Assembly (NCBI GenBank): GCA_963921425.1
Contig: OY992832.1
Span: forward strand, 1,302,001-1,366,000
DNA length: 64,000 bases
DNA from: Dryas octopetala
Lineage: Eukaryota > Streptophyta > Magnoliopsida > Rosales > Rosaceae
Direction of reading: 5' to 3'
Every line of letters starts with the position of its first letter. Within the stretch, counting starts at the first letter, position 1. Below, piece after piece: positions 47,960 to 59,360 of the stretch. Below the pieces are notes generated by a model that made no database searches, was not told the DNA's origin, and saw nothing but the letters and a program-made list of their open reading frames with translations. Both the position numbers and the translations under genes were made by a program.

Positions 47960-48584
47960 TTTAGTTCTAGCCTATTCATTTACTATCATGGACTATTCTA
48001 CCTAAGATTGGTGTATAAATACAATTTTTTTTTATGTTAGTGTCTAAATGATACTGTATTTTCATTATTATATAATAAAACAGCTTACAATATGCATTTT
48101 GCACATATTAGGAATTTGTAAGAATGGATTTATAGGAAATTCCGGGTACATGAATTCTCTTTTAGAGAAATATCAAGAATAACTGAGAAATAAAATAGTA
48201 CACACGAAATTCACATGGTTCGGCAAATTTTCGCCTACATCCACTAGAGATATTAGTACAAGACAAACTTGAGTTAAATTACATAACCCAATCCCATAAA
48301 CCCTTGTACACCTACACTCACACTCACACTAGTAGAATTTCCCAAGAACACTGTATCTCACCAAGGCACTCTAATTTTTCTTCTCTCGGCTTGGTTGTCT
48401 CTTTGAATGAAAGGGTTGCTGCCTTTTATATGCAATTGCAGTGGGTGAACTCTTTCATCCACCGAAGTCAACAAACAAAAGGCTGCCATCAATTTTCCAT
48501 ATTTTCCTCTCCTTGTTTCCTGCCCTGTTTTGTGCCTTGTTTCTCTCCATAAATTCTGCAAAGCATTGTCTCCTCCATGAAATT
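47960..48584. other. Repeat-derived spacer
   Basis: The block around 48195-48250 (ACATGGTTCGGCAAATTTT, CCTACATCCACTAGAGA) resembles sequence that recurs in plant LTR elements, here probably on the minus strand. No complete LTR could be delimited. Confidence 0.35.
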
Positions 48585-48589
48585 ATTAC

Positions 48590-48936
48590 CAACCCAACAC
48601 GTGTCCTAAATCCAGGGCTGACAATGTTTTGCCAGTTGTGCCTCCAACATGGAACAAAAGGAAAACTCCTTCATCAGTCACCCTCTTACAATGTCCGAGA
48701 CACAAATGTGTGATGGGTGGATTCCCCTGGGCAAGAACAGATAGGCCATAACCAGGAATTCTGCGATGCAGAACTTGGTTTGCATGGTGTCCAGACTCAA
48801 ATGGGTGACGAGAGGAATAAGCAGAACCAGAAGAACCGCCAGAAGGCATGTATACAATTGCTTCTGTTCTTCTAATATTTCTATTACACGTCACCCTCCC
48901 CAGCTTTCCAACCACAGACCGAATAGACATTGCCAT
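48590..48936 (-). pseudogene. F-box/LRR-type gene fragment
   Basis: An open minus-strand frame encodes LSVLAQGNPPITHLCLGHCK, then RVTDEGVFLL and KTLSALDLGHV. The pattern of LxxLxLxxCxxVTDxG followed by LxxLDLG is that of cysteine-containing leucine-rich repeats of plant F-box/LRR proteins. The upstream part (EAIVYMPSGGSSGSAY, SSRHPFESGHH) could be linker from the same gene. No F-box and no further repeats are found, and retroelement debris lies on both sides, so this is probably a captured or decayed fragment. Confidence 0.5.
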
Positions 48937-49139
48937 GACTCGATCTCTACAAAGTTGATGGTTTGCAAAAAGTCATCACTTTAGTTTAGTACAATAACCT
49001 CATCAAATTTTCAACAAACAAGTTCAATGCAAACTCACCGTGAGACTAAATAGAAAAGTAAAATATATTTTCTCTCATACTCATTACATACTGGATTTCC
49101 CTATATATAGGAAAGGGAAAGTAAATAGGTATTTAGTCT

Positions 49140-49337
49140 AATAAGAAATATAACAATCAACCAATTCAGCCCAATTCCTCTAGCCCATAACAGTGTTAAC
49201 AACAGCCCAAGTAGTAGGTATCTCATCACCTCCCTCAAAGCTTTAACCTCCACCAATAGAGGAGAAGACATACTGCAGCTAATTGCATTACCAGCAGCAT
49301 CTCTTACAACCACACCAATCCCTGCAGCATGGACCAT
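49140..49337 (-). pseudogene. RNase-H-like fragment, probably from a LINE
   Basis: The minus-strand frame begins AAGIGVVVRDAAGNAI and continues to LLVEVKALREVMRYLL. This is the start of the plant reverse-transcriptase-associated RNase H domain (RVT_3 type: GxGxVxRDxxG and then ExxALxxAL). The remaining catalytic region is absent or degraded. Confidence 0.5.
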
Positions 49338-49569
49338 TCACTTGTCATTAAATAGATATAGATGAGATTGAGAAGATGAAGGTTCTTGTTATAATATTTG
49401 AATTTCAAATTACCAAGAAAAGGGATTCGTTGGCAGTCAAATTCTTGGCGAATCGTATTCTTGAATGCGATACCAGTGATGCACAAATGCTTGGTGCATT
49501 TTCGCTCTGACACTGGTCATTTGACATTTGATTGATTGATTTATTTTTCTTTGGATCGATAAAGCATTT

Positions 49570-49724
49570 GATGCAAATGTTTTTTTTTTTTTTTTGGTAA
49601 AAGGGCAGGCCAAAGTCCAAAAGAAACACAACAAACTAGCCTTTAACTAAATGAGTCTCCCAAGACCCAGACCATCAGCGAACACCAGACTAGCAATGGA
49701 GGGAGGGGGGGAGATGCAAATGTT
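49570..49724 (-). mobile_element. Short retroposon, 131 bp, with 12-bp target duplication
   Basis: GATGCAAATGTT occurs at 49570-49581 and 49713-49724. The 131 bases between them begin with a T-run and GGTAAAAGGGCAGGCC on +, so on the minus strand the element ends CCCTTTTACC followed by an A tail. There is no recognisable tRNA-like box A/B, so it may be a 5'-truncated LINE tail or a SINE. Its ACC-A(n) end matches the micro-insertions elsewhere in the window. Confidence 0.7.
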
Positions 49725-49729
49725 AAATT

Positions 49730-51000
49730 GTCAACTAATCAATTAAAACTATGCATACCCGTTTACTTATTTGTTATTACTAGAGTTTGTGAAGCAGTGA
49801 TGGGTAATACGTTGTCAAGTAATCGAGACTAGTGTAGATAATTCTAAAAAGGCATATCCTTCCCTTCCATCTTCTATTTGCTAGAATTCTTCTGAGAAGT
49901 AAAGGTTACCATTTTTTGAAAAAGTTTGTGATGGAATTTTAGCTCTTTGATTAGTTAATTTTACTTTTTGAGCATATAAATTTACTTATATATACGTGAC
50001 TTTTTTTGAACTTTTATAAAAAAAAAAAAAAAACTTGTGAATTTGTGCAACATAAATGACGGAATTCTGTTTTTTTTTTTTTTCCAAATGTAAAAATTTC
50101 AGAATTGGAGGATATGAAATCTAAACACCTGTAAAAGCCCAAGCATCTTCAAATTGGGAGTCTCATTGAGAATTACAAATCAGTTAATCATAATCAATAG
50201 AATTAATGAAAAGCATGTGATTTAATTGGCTTCTAAGAATTATTTACTAAGATTTCTGAACAAGGCTTGGAGACTTGGAGTTGTAAGTATGCACATCTTA
50301 CGATATAGCAATTAAGCTTAGCTATATAAGAATTCCAAAGTAGAGTGCCCCAGAAAAAGGAATGAGAAGTTACTTCTTAACTACAGCTCAGCGAATTTCC
50401 CTTCCCACACTGCCAATGGAAGTTGTTACTTCTTAACTACAGTCAGTTTGCAAAATATCTGAGATAACAATCACAAGAGAATCGTATATACATCACATCA
50501 CAGTAATTCTACAACATTTCAGCTAGAAATTAGCTGGAAAGGGATCAGCTGCTCAAGAACTCTTCACAAAATGGTCTTACAAAATCTGCCACAGAATAAG
50601 AACCAACTATTACAAGTTGTTTTCAGAAAAAGAAATAAATTTTCTCTAATTTTAATTTATCCAGAGGATCACTTTCTTTCATGACAAGGATGGCCAACCT
50701 CTAACAATGATAGGCAGTAACTGAGGGCGCATTTTCACAGAGGAAAATTGCTCTATTAATATGTACATGAACAATGGCCAAAGAAAAGGTGCATTAAAAG
50801 AATGCTTCAATAACATGAAACTGCCAGCACAATGTGGACCTAAATGAATTCCCATGGTGACATGCAATGATGACCTAGGCAGACAGTGCAGCTGACATTC
50901 CACATGGAATGAAAAATGAGAATAAAGGAAACATACCTCTTCTTGACCCCAAAGCTTTAGCATTAATTGACTGGAGAATACGTTGAATTTAATTTGGTGC
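49730..51000. other. Spacer and INCENP 3' region
   Basis: AT-rich, with A and T runs near 50018-50034 and 50070-50085. No gene is seen. Confidence 0.5.
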
Positions 51001-53044
51001 CCACTATTGTAGCTGATGCTTTCGAGGCAAGAGAACTACAAATGAGCATATTTGATCTTTAGTCCAGCAATACATAACAATTTACTAGCCAAAAGGCCAA
51101 AGCAATAGCTAATAAGATCATGGCTTTAAACCATAAAAGTACCTTCCGATATACTGCAAAAGCTTTCTCGGGGGAAGATCGCCTCTGGGTCTGCTCCATT
51201 CTGGCAAGAAACAGCTAGAGCCAGGCAATTTTTACTGCAGAAAACAAGAACCAACTAATAAATGATTTTTAAAGGTGCACAAGCAGAGTTAACAGTTTCT
51301 TGAGGGTACACAATCTATGCCTTTCACCAAGATACATATCACCAAAGTGATTGGAGTGCTCTATACCTTGCCCATGAAGGAATAAATTTACTATTTGGTA
51401 TGATATCGTCATCTTCTTCGTTTTCATCATCTGATTCTTTGTATGGAGAGATCTCATACAACTGTTCTTGACTTGTATTGGCAACCCAATTCTCATTTTC
51501 TATTGCTTTGGCTAAATTGCTTGTTACCTTGAAGATCACAGGAAGTATCAGCATGAGACTGTAGAGACAAAGTAGATGTACACAAAATATGCAGCTGTTC
51601 ATGTGTAAGAAAATTTTCTAAAGGTGGTTCAGATTTGAGTTTACAATAAGCTAATAGTAGATTTACCAAAAGTTAAAATCCTTGCAACAAGACAAGTAGA
51701 CTTCTTATCAATTATGGCATAGAGATTGCAAAGGGGAAGGCCCTGGAGTAGTTAAAAACCAACAAGTTAAAAGGACTACACAGGATTAGAAATCATGCTA
51801 AACTACCAGCTCATCACCCTGCTCCAGCCTGCGGCAAAAGCTCAGAATTTGTTCTTAATCATAGGCCTCCCTAGTATGAACTGCACAAGTAAAAGCACTC
51901 AACATATGTAGAGATGTTATTTTAGAGGGAGAGGAATAGGTTCAATTGCCACCTGTGCTGTATAATATGCAAGCAGATCTGATGATATGGTGAAAATTGG
52001 TTGTTCGAAATAACATTTACCTCTGCATTATATCCAAAATTACTCAAGGCCTCGCAGCACTCTTCATGGACAATATATTCTCTTCTGGCATTATTTGTTG
52101 AAACCTGGAAGTCCCAGGAACAGTCTCTGAAATGTTCCTGAGAGTGCCATACTCTTCCTCCATTTTCTTGTGCACTTCCTTACTCTCATGTCCTCTTCCA
52201 TCCTATAATAGACAACCCAATATTCAATGTGATTTCTAAAATAGCAAGAAGATTGGAATCACAAAATGTGTCAGAGCATGACGAATCGTACAATGGCTTG
52301 ACATTTTATTTCTTTATCTTCTTTTTCTGCAGGTAACTTGTCTTCATGTTCTCTGTGCTTTCTCCGCGCTTCAACACGCATCCTTTTTCTTTCCTTCTCC
52401 TTCCTATCTTCCTCTTCCCTTTGTCTCTTCTTTGCAGCCATATCAGCCTCTATTTTCTTCCTCTCTTCTTCTTTCTTTTTCTTCTGCAGCTCAAACTGCC
52501 TCAAGTTCTCTTGCTCCATTCTTGATCTCTCAAGCTTCAAGGCTTCCTTCTTCATCTTACGCTCATTCTCTTTCTTTTCTGCAAGATCCTTTGCAGCTTC
52601 AGCGGCCTCCAGGGCCTTCACTTTGATGTCCCTCTTCCCTATAAGAAAGCACAAGAAGCTCAAAATACTGAATCAAGTCACTGGATGTCCTACTTGTGTT
52701 TCCTCCACCAAACAATCTTGAGGATGCCCAGCAGCCTGATTGATCAAACTTGAGAGAAGTGATGCTCCTAATTCTTCATGCATAAAAGTGAAAGGCGTAT
52801 TTACACTACTATACCCCCCTTCCGAGCTGATTTCACCCTGCCAAACACAATATTATGCATCAGAAAAGATCAATTAAAGCACTAAGCAGACAAACCAACC
52901 CATGTAATATAACAAAATAAGTAAACAGAAAACCCCAAAATAAAACAAGACTACTATATAGAATAAAAAAGATATAAGGACAAGAGCTTAGCCGAGAGAG
53001 GGAGAGAGAGAGAAAGAGAGAGAGAGAGGTGCACAATGGAAAAG

Positions 53045-53800
53045 TGAGTACCTCTTTCACCTGTGCCTTAGGTGAAGATTCAAACCTCCCTATCATGTGG
53101 GAATCCTCATTTTGATGTGTTTCTTCAACTGGACTCCCACAAACAATTGATTTCACAACATCCTCAGTGAGTGCCTCTTTCACCTGTGCCTTAGGAGAAG
53201 ATTCAAACCTCTCTATCATGTGGGAATCCTCATTTTGATATGTTTCTTCAACTGGACTTCCACTGACAATTGATTTCACAACATCCTCCCGAGAAATTGA
53301 AAGGCCTTGAGATTCTAGTACAGCCTTTGGACTATTTTCTTTACTTCCCAAGTTTCCACCCATAGAACCTCTGTTGACAGTGTGTGAAGCCTTTTCTCTC
53401 AAGCCTGGTGAAGCAGACAGGTCATCATCGATCTTATCCTCAATCTTTCTTCGTTTATGCCGAGGCGAAGATCTAAAACTTCTTCTCAGTGCCTTAGGTG
53501 AAGATTCATACCTCTCTATCATGCAGGAATTCTCATTTTGATGTGTTTCTTCAACTGGACTCCCACTGACAATTGATTTCACAACATCCTCCTGAGAAAT
53601 TGAAAGGCCTTGAGATTCTAGTACAGCCTTTGGACTATGTTCTTTGCTTCCCAAGTTTCCACGCATAGAATCTCTGTTGACAGTGTGAGAAACCTCTTCT
53701 CTCAAGCCTGATGAAGCAGACAGGTCATCAACTATCTTATCCTCAATCTTTCTTCGTTTAGGCTGAGGCGAAGAGCTACAACTCCTTCTCAAGGACTTCT
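53045..53800 (-). repeat. Tandem protein-coding repeats in INCENP, 300-bp and 135-bp units
   Basis: A 100-codon unit occurs twice at 300-bp spacing. Each has KRRKIEDKI, a HTVNR segment, AVLESQGLSIS, EDVVKSIVSGSPVEETxQNE and FESSPKA-type ends. A shorter unit of about 45 codons (TEDVVKSIVCGSPVEETHQN through SSPKAQVKE) repeats the tail once more. Units keep the reading frame. Confidence 0.85.
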
Positions 53801-55149
53801 CTGCAATCTGGAATTCAGTTGATTTCGAATGAACTACATCTCTTTCATAAATAATACTCTGTTCATATTCTGGAGAATTGTGCGAAAATAAAATCGGATG
53901 AGCCAAGTTACCCCTAGTCTCATCCCTAGAAGCAGTACAAGGAATCTCAACTGTCAGATTCTTTGCATCCAGGATTGTAAAAGAACCAGGTCCAGACACC
54001 AAAGCAAAATCAGCATCAGTTGAGAGTATAGGATTACCAACAGCATGAGAATCCAGTGCACTCTCTTCTGAGACCAATTCAGTTGATTTTGCAGCATTAA
54101 CATTAGCTACTTGCAAGGCAGTTGGATGATCTATCAAAGAAGATTTCTTTTTGCTATTAGCAACTGCATTCTTATGAGCATCAGATGTTTCTTTTACTGA
54201 TGAGACAACATTTCCATTCGAGGCTCTTCTAGATTTATATATCTCCTCCGCAACAGCTTTGGATAAACCACACTGGAGCTCCTTTTCTTTGACTGGAACT
54301 TCCCAATCCCCCAGAAAATTCATCTCCAGGGATGAGATACTTTTTACTTGGCAATTGACACCCATTCCTTCATCCAGTATGTCTTCAGCTTGCATTAATG
54401 AAATAGACCTTTTTTCTGCTGACCTGTCCTGTATTCCCTTCTTAAGAGCAGGAGTAGAAGTTCCATTCACACAGGATTCATCTACGTCATTAAAATCAAG
54501 TTGCTTGGGCTTCAACTCTAATCAGCAGCCTGCCTTGAGACTAAAACTTCCGCTACAACTCTAAGCCCAGTACCATCCAAGTTAGACCCAGAAGCAATAG
54601 AATTAGCTTCAACAGATCCTTCAAGAACAATTTCAGAATTAGCACTTGTATTTCTACCAGCATACTGATCTGCAACATTTTCCTTGTCTGAAGAACCTAT
54701 TGAATTTGCTGCACATAAGTCTAGTTCCTTTTTAATTGGAACAGACCTTCCAGCAGATATTTGAGCTATCTGTGCATCACGAGACTTGTTAGATGCAGCA
54801 AACCTTGACTGGTTAATTCTTTTGCCAGATATGTTGGAGTTGGCATCTTTTGCTATTTCTTCCGTACTATGCATTTCCTGCGACCCAATACTTCTGGAGA
54901 CATACTCCTCAGCAGAATTTACCTTACTTGAATGCTTTTCCCCATTTACTGCAGACAACTCAAGACTATTTTGGACAGGCAGGGACCTTACAATGGACAT
55001 TTGAGGCCCCTGTGCATCACGAAAATCAGGATCTCCTCTGTTCAAACATAAAGGCTGAGGTGGTTGTGTTGATTTACCAGTAGAATGTTTGAGTGTGCCG
55101 CCATCACCCTTCCTAAAACCACAAGAGCTATCTAGCTTTCCAAAATTTT

Positions 55150-55720
55150 TAGGTGTCTGGGAAGAACTTCTAGATCTTGTTGTTCTGCAACAGTAATCAT
55201 CATGTTCCTTGGTCGAGCACTCCCCCACTTTTGTTTTCACTTCACAGCTTCCATCAATGATATCAAAATATTTGACCACTTCCATCATTTCATCAACATG
55301 TTTGGGTTGATGCATTGAATTGCTAACATTATCTTCCTTTGCACTGTCAGACGAGTGCTCCAACTTCAACAATTTGTTAAGACACTTAAGCTATTGACTA
55401 GCACTTCTAGATCTTGTTGTTCTCCCACAGTATATGCTGCTTCCCTTCTCCTTGCTAAAGTAATATCCTACCTTTGCTTCCCTCTCTCGGCCACTGTTAT
55501 TAGTGATATTAGAGTAATCAACCAATTCCAGTGGTGGATTTACATGGTTAGACTGATGTGTTGATATGCCAACAGAATCTGCAAGGGCACCACCATTTTT
55601 GTTGACAATACAGGCTGAGCCACTGACATTAAAAGAGCTGTGCTGTTGGCCAGAGCTTCTAGATCTTGTAATTCTACCAGAGTCAGTGGCAGTACTTTTT
55701 TCCTTAATTCGAAGTTCGCC
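55150..55720 (-). repeat. Tandem repeats of about 80 codons in INCENP
   Basis: Three units each end in a GR[IT]TRSRS-S-Q motif. Their spacings are 252 and 237 bp, both multiples of three. The unit ending at about 55394 is the one whose following codon is TAG. Confidence 0.7.
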
Positions 55721-56093
55721 TAATTTTGGTTCATCTACTGCACAAGTATTACCACTTGTATCAGAAGGTTTGACCAAATTCATTTCATCAATATGGTCAG
55801 ACTGTAGGGAAAATATAGAAGGCCCAATAGTTCCACCAGCACAACCATTAACATTGTTCTTATCCTGTGAACAGATTTTCTTGGCACTGTTGCGAATTGC
55901 CAGAGCTCTTTGTCTTGACTTGGACCTTTGAACTCTAGCCAGTGATAGAGCTGGGTCATGGTAAATGTCTGAGATTCTTGAATCCCTATTATCTTCTGGA
56001 GACGTAACACTAGGATCCTCTTCTCTCTGATCTTGAGGAAAACTATTAGAAGCACATCCAGCATTACTGATGGGGCACTGTGGCAAAATCAAT

Positions 56094-56274
56094 ACCTGAA
56101 CTCCTGCACCTCTAGCCAGTGATAGAGCTGGGTCATGGTAAATGTCTGAGATTCTTGCATCCCTCTGATCTTCAGGATACGTAACACTAGGATCCTCTTC
56201 TCTCTGGTCTTGAGGAACACCATCGGAGGCACACCCGGCATTACTTATGCGGCACTATGGCAAAACTGACACCT
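56094..56274 (-). repeat. 177-bp tandem duplication forming a candidate intron (INCENP)
   Basis: In gene sense, the unit starting near GATGCAGGAGACGAGGTG is followed 177 bp later by its copy GGTGCAGGAGTTCAGGTA. About 88 percent of bases match by eye. AGGT is present at the same place in both copies (56271-56274 and 56094-56097). Splicing GAG|GT to CAG|GT would remove bases 56096-56272, exactly one unit, in phase 0. It joins GLDAGDE to VLILPQCP. Reading through without splicing meets TAG at 56255-56257. Confidence 0.75.
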
Positions 56275-56974
56275 CGTCTCCTGCATCAAGACCTTCATTG
56301 AAACCACAAAGCTCTGCGCACAAACCTGGTAGCTCCCCATTGTGAGCTCTAGCAACTGGCTTATCAAACACCGAGCAATGACTACCAGAAAATGGGATCA
56401 CAGGCTGTCTGCAAGACTGCAAGGGAATGGAATTCCTGAAACGAGCTCTTGTTTGCTCAGCACTGTGATGAAAAAATTGAAATATTGTTAATTAAGCCCT
56501 GGATATAAGTCCCTCACCAACAATAAAAATGACCAGGGCATTGTACATACATGCATATATACATAACATACAGATGTGTTTGTGTGGGCATAATATAGCC
56601 CAAAATATAAAATTTTCTGGGCAACCACAGAGGATTAAGAAACCCTTGACGGTCGCAATTACACAAATACATAATGCAATATTGAAAACCTTGGTTTCGC
56701 TTCTTTATCTTCTACAAAGAGTAATTGCTACTAAGGCAAAACAACACAGCAACTTGCGGTCAAAATCAACAAAATTAACAATGCTATCTAAAACTGTATG
56801 ACAGATTGAAATTGATGGAGACGAAGGTGGAAAAGTACCACTGGGGTCGGAGGACCAAAGCCAGGGAGTAGGGGCAATTCCCTCAATGAGGAGTTTGGAG
56901 GCGAGGTGTTGGTCGAAGAGGTGGGTCTGGTGCTTGGCGAACAGCTTCTCCATTGTCGACATTTTTCACACTTG

Positions 56975-58200
56975 AGCCATGAATCGATTCACTGAGAGAG
57001 AGAGAGAGAGAGTATCTCCGCACAATCTCATTCCTCACACCATATACAAATTATACAATGCCGCCAAACGACGACGTCCGGTTCACTACTTCTCCTTCTA
57101 TCAAAGTCCCTCTTCCTCCTCCACAAACCCCGCACTTGGACCTTCGCTTCCTGCTCGCTCGAACCAGAAACTTGTTCGCTCAACTCATCTTGCTGCTACT
57201 TTAAAACATTAATTTTTGAGAGTGTTTACATGTTTACACCAGAACCCGTGTAAACACTCTCAAACATTAGTTTTTGTATCGACGTGTAAACCTCATCTTG
57301 TTGAGTTGTTGCTACTTTAAAACATTAATTTTTCTTTTTCTTTTGTATATTTCCAGTTTGACACTTAATATTACGAGCAGGTCCAGCACTCCTTTTTATC
57401 TTTTTGCATGATTTGTGGGTTTTGGGATTTAAAAAATAAGAATATTAAATCAACTCCTGCTGATCCAAAACTGATCAGAATCGAAACAATTATGATGAGC
57501 GCGCAGTGCACCCCTCTTTATGTGATTGAACTACACAGCAATTGTGCTTTTTGCACCTTGAAGTTTGTGTACTACTACATCACACATCACATTGGCAGGT
57601 GTGTGTGTGTGTAAAAACGAAGACATCCCAAGTTCTTCCTGGGCAAAATATACATGACATAAAAGATCTGTATATGCTCAAAACCAATCCTTTTCAACTA
57701 CTCATTTTGAATCTCCATGTGTATGGTCTCTCCTTTTTCTTCTGCTCTAGTCGTCTATAGATTGACCATATATCATGCATACATATATAGCAACAAACAC
57801 CTTGTACTAGAATATTTGGAAAAATTATACCCAAAAATACAAAGAAATTTAAATTCCAACTTTCTAAGCCATAACATATAATTGCTTTATCTTTTCATGT
57901 TCAAACCCTGGCCTTGACCCATGTTTGTTTTAGAAAAGCATAAATGACAAATTCTATATTCAAAGAAACTTTAAAAGAATCAATTCAAAGGACACCCACA
58001 AGGTTCAACCAAAAAAAAAACACCTACAAGTCCAACTTTTGTTAAATGAATGCTTCCTTTGAATTTCTTCATGCTCATGGCTTTTATTATGATCAAATGA
58101 AAAGTTAGATGTTAAAGTTCTCTTCCCTTGATGTCCTATATATAATTGTGTGTGTGAGTGACCAAATTATATATAAATTAGTGTTTAAATTAATTAGTAC
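56975..58200. other. Spacer upstream of INCENP and of the WIP-type exon
   Basis: A (GA)n tract at 56994-57012 belongs to the INCENP leader region. At 57180-57335 the block TTGCTACTTTAAAACATTAA occurs twice, and an inverted pair GAGAGTGTTTACA/TGTAAACACTCTC sits within the first. A micro-insertion lies at 57992-58030. No exon 1 for the WIP gene could be found here (searched for TFNRYNNxQ-like coding). Confidence 0.5.
57992..58030 (+). mobile_element. micro-insertion with 11-bp target duplication
   Basis: ACACCCACAAG at 57992-58002 is repeated with one mismatch at 58020-58030. The insert reads GTTCAACC followed by nine A. Confidence 0.55.
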
Positions 58201-58213
58201 ATTATATATGTAG

Positions 58214-58660
58214 ATGCATATGTGGGGGCATGGATCTCAGTACAGAAAAGGGCCAGAGTCTCTAAGGGGAACCCAACCCACAGCCATGCTTAGACTCCCA
58301 TGCTATTACTGTGCCTCAGGTTGCAGAAACAACATTGACCACCCAAGGTCAAAGCCTCTCAAAGACTTCAGAACCCTCCAAACCCATTACAAGAGAAAAC
58401 ATGGCATCAAACCCTTCATGTGCAGAAAATGTGGGAAGGCCTTTGCAGTGAGAGGTGATTGGAGAACCCATGAGAAGAATTGTGGGAAGCTTTGGTATTG
58501 CACTTGTGGCTCTAATTCAAGCACAAGAGGTCTCTCAAGGACCATATCAAGGCTTTTGGAGAAGGCCACGCAGCTTATGGCATTGACTGTTTTGAAGAAG
58601 AAGAAGAAGATGAGGCAGCCTCTGAAATTGAGGAAAATGACTCCTCCTCCCACTGATTGA
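58214..58660 (+). pseudogene. WIP-type C2H2 zinc-finger exon 2, no exon 1, 1-bp frameshift
   Basis: The exon follows a TATATATGTAG acceptor and starts [20 protein letters not shown]. This is the typical second exon of the plant WIP family (TT1, NTT/WIP2), nuclear transcription factors with four zinc fingers. [39 protein letters not shown] and [17 protein letters not shown] are all intact. At 58511-58520 one base is missing relative to the expected GSDFKHKRS codons, so the frame leaves the conserved end. In the other frame it continues [20 protein letters not shown] down to an acidic tail with a stop at 58654-58656. No first exon with the WIP N-terminus is visible up to the INCENP start. It is probably a broken or partial copy; a sequencing indel is the alternative. 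Confidence 0.8.
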
Positions 58661-58892
58661 GTGAGTGACCACCTTGGTTTAATCGTTTATGGCATGGAGC
58701 TTAATTTACAAGTCATAATTAAGAACTTAATTAAAAAAAATTGCATTCGATCGGAAGCTAGCTAGGTAGCCTATGTTCTTAATTTTCTTCTTTCTGTTCT
58801 TACTATTTCTTCCTTTTTTCTCTTTCTTTTTTGGAACTTCCTTTGTAATATGGCTCCTAATACGTCTATGTTAAACCAAGTTCTTGTAATAT

Positions 58893-58898
<6 letters not shown>

Positions 58899-58944
<46 letters not shown>
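58899..58944. repeat. (TC)n/(AC)n microsatellite
   Basis: About 18 TC dinucleotides followed by AC repeats. Confidence 0.9.
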
Positions 58945-58945
<1 letters not shown>

Positions 58946-59078
58946 GTCGCACTCAGGAAATGTAAGTTTACAAGTATGCATATATATCTTTGCTACAATT
59001 AATGACTGAGGAAAATCAATATTACAATTTACTTAATTTCTTTCAACCAAGTATATAGCACCTTTTTAAAATTATGTC

Positions 59079-59118
59079 TAAACTGCAATTTTTTTTTTTT
59101 TTGGTCCAGTAAACTGCA
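59079..59118 (-). mobile_element. micro-insertion with 9-bp target duplication
   Basis: TAAACTGCA at 59079-59087 recurs at 59110-59118. The insert between reads on the minus strand CTGGACC followed by an A-run of 14. Confidence 0.5.
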
Positions 59119-59360
59119 TAAAAAAAGGAAAAGGGTGCAGGCTAGAACTTAATCATATGCATCTCAGAAGATCCCAAGTTAATTTGTTCCTCAAAATTTC
59201 TCACGGATGCACATTAAATACACTGTTCTGATAACAATAAAACAATACTTGTACGATCATTATTAATTTGGAAGAAGTAATTTAAATAAATAAATGGATA
59301 TATACTTATTTTAATTTCAACATTCTTTAGCTCCTAAATAAATTAAGGTTTGGTTACATT

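Larger units (their letters stand above)
51004..56962 (-). pseudogene. WYR: Inner centromere protein (INCENP/WYRD) gene with apparent coding lesions
   Basis: INCENP scaffolds Aurora kinase in the chromosomal passenger complex. Readable exons: 56839-56962 (MSTMEKLFAKHQTHLFDQHL), 56690-56711 (22 nt), 56273-56462, 53053-56095 (giant), one starting 52837, 52292-52638 (coiled coil RKIEADMAAKKRQREEEDRK), 52105-52202, 51807-51828 (22 nt), 51367-51527, 51143-51234 and 51004-51035. The C-terminal IN-box is well kept: YEISPYKESDD, NSKFIPSWA, FPRESFCSISE and VLLPRK. Three problems lie in the giant exon region: a 177-bp tandem duplication whose first copy has TAG (avoidable by splicing), an in-frame TAG at 55391-55393, and a frameshift at about 54518-54525. 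The junction after the exon starting at 52837 is unresolved. The gene may be a recent pseudogene, be spliced unusually, or contain assembly errors. Family identity is firm; functional status is open. Confidence 0.75.
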
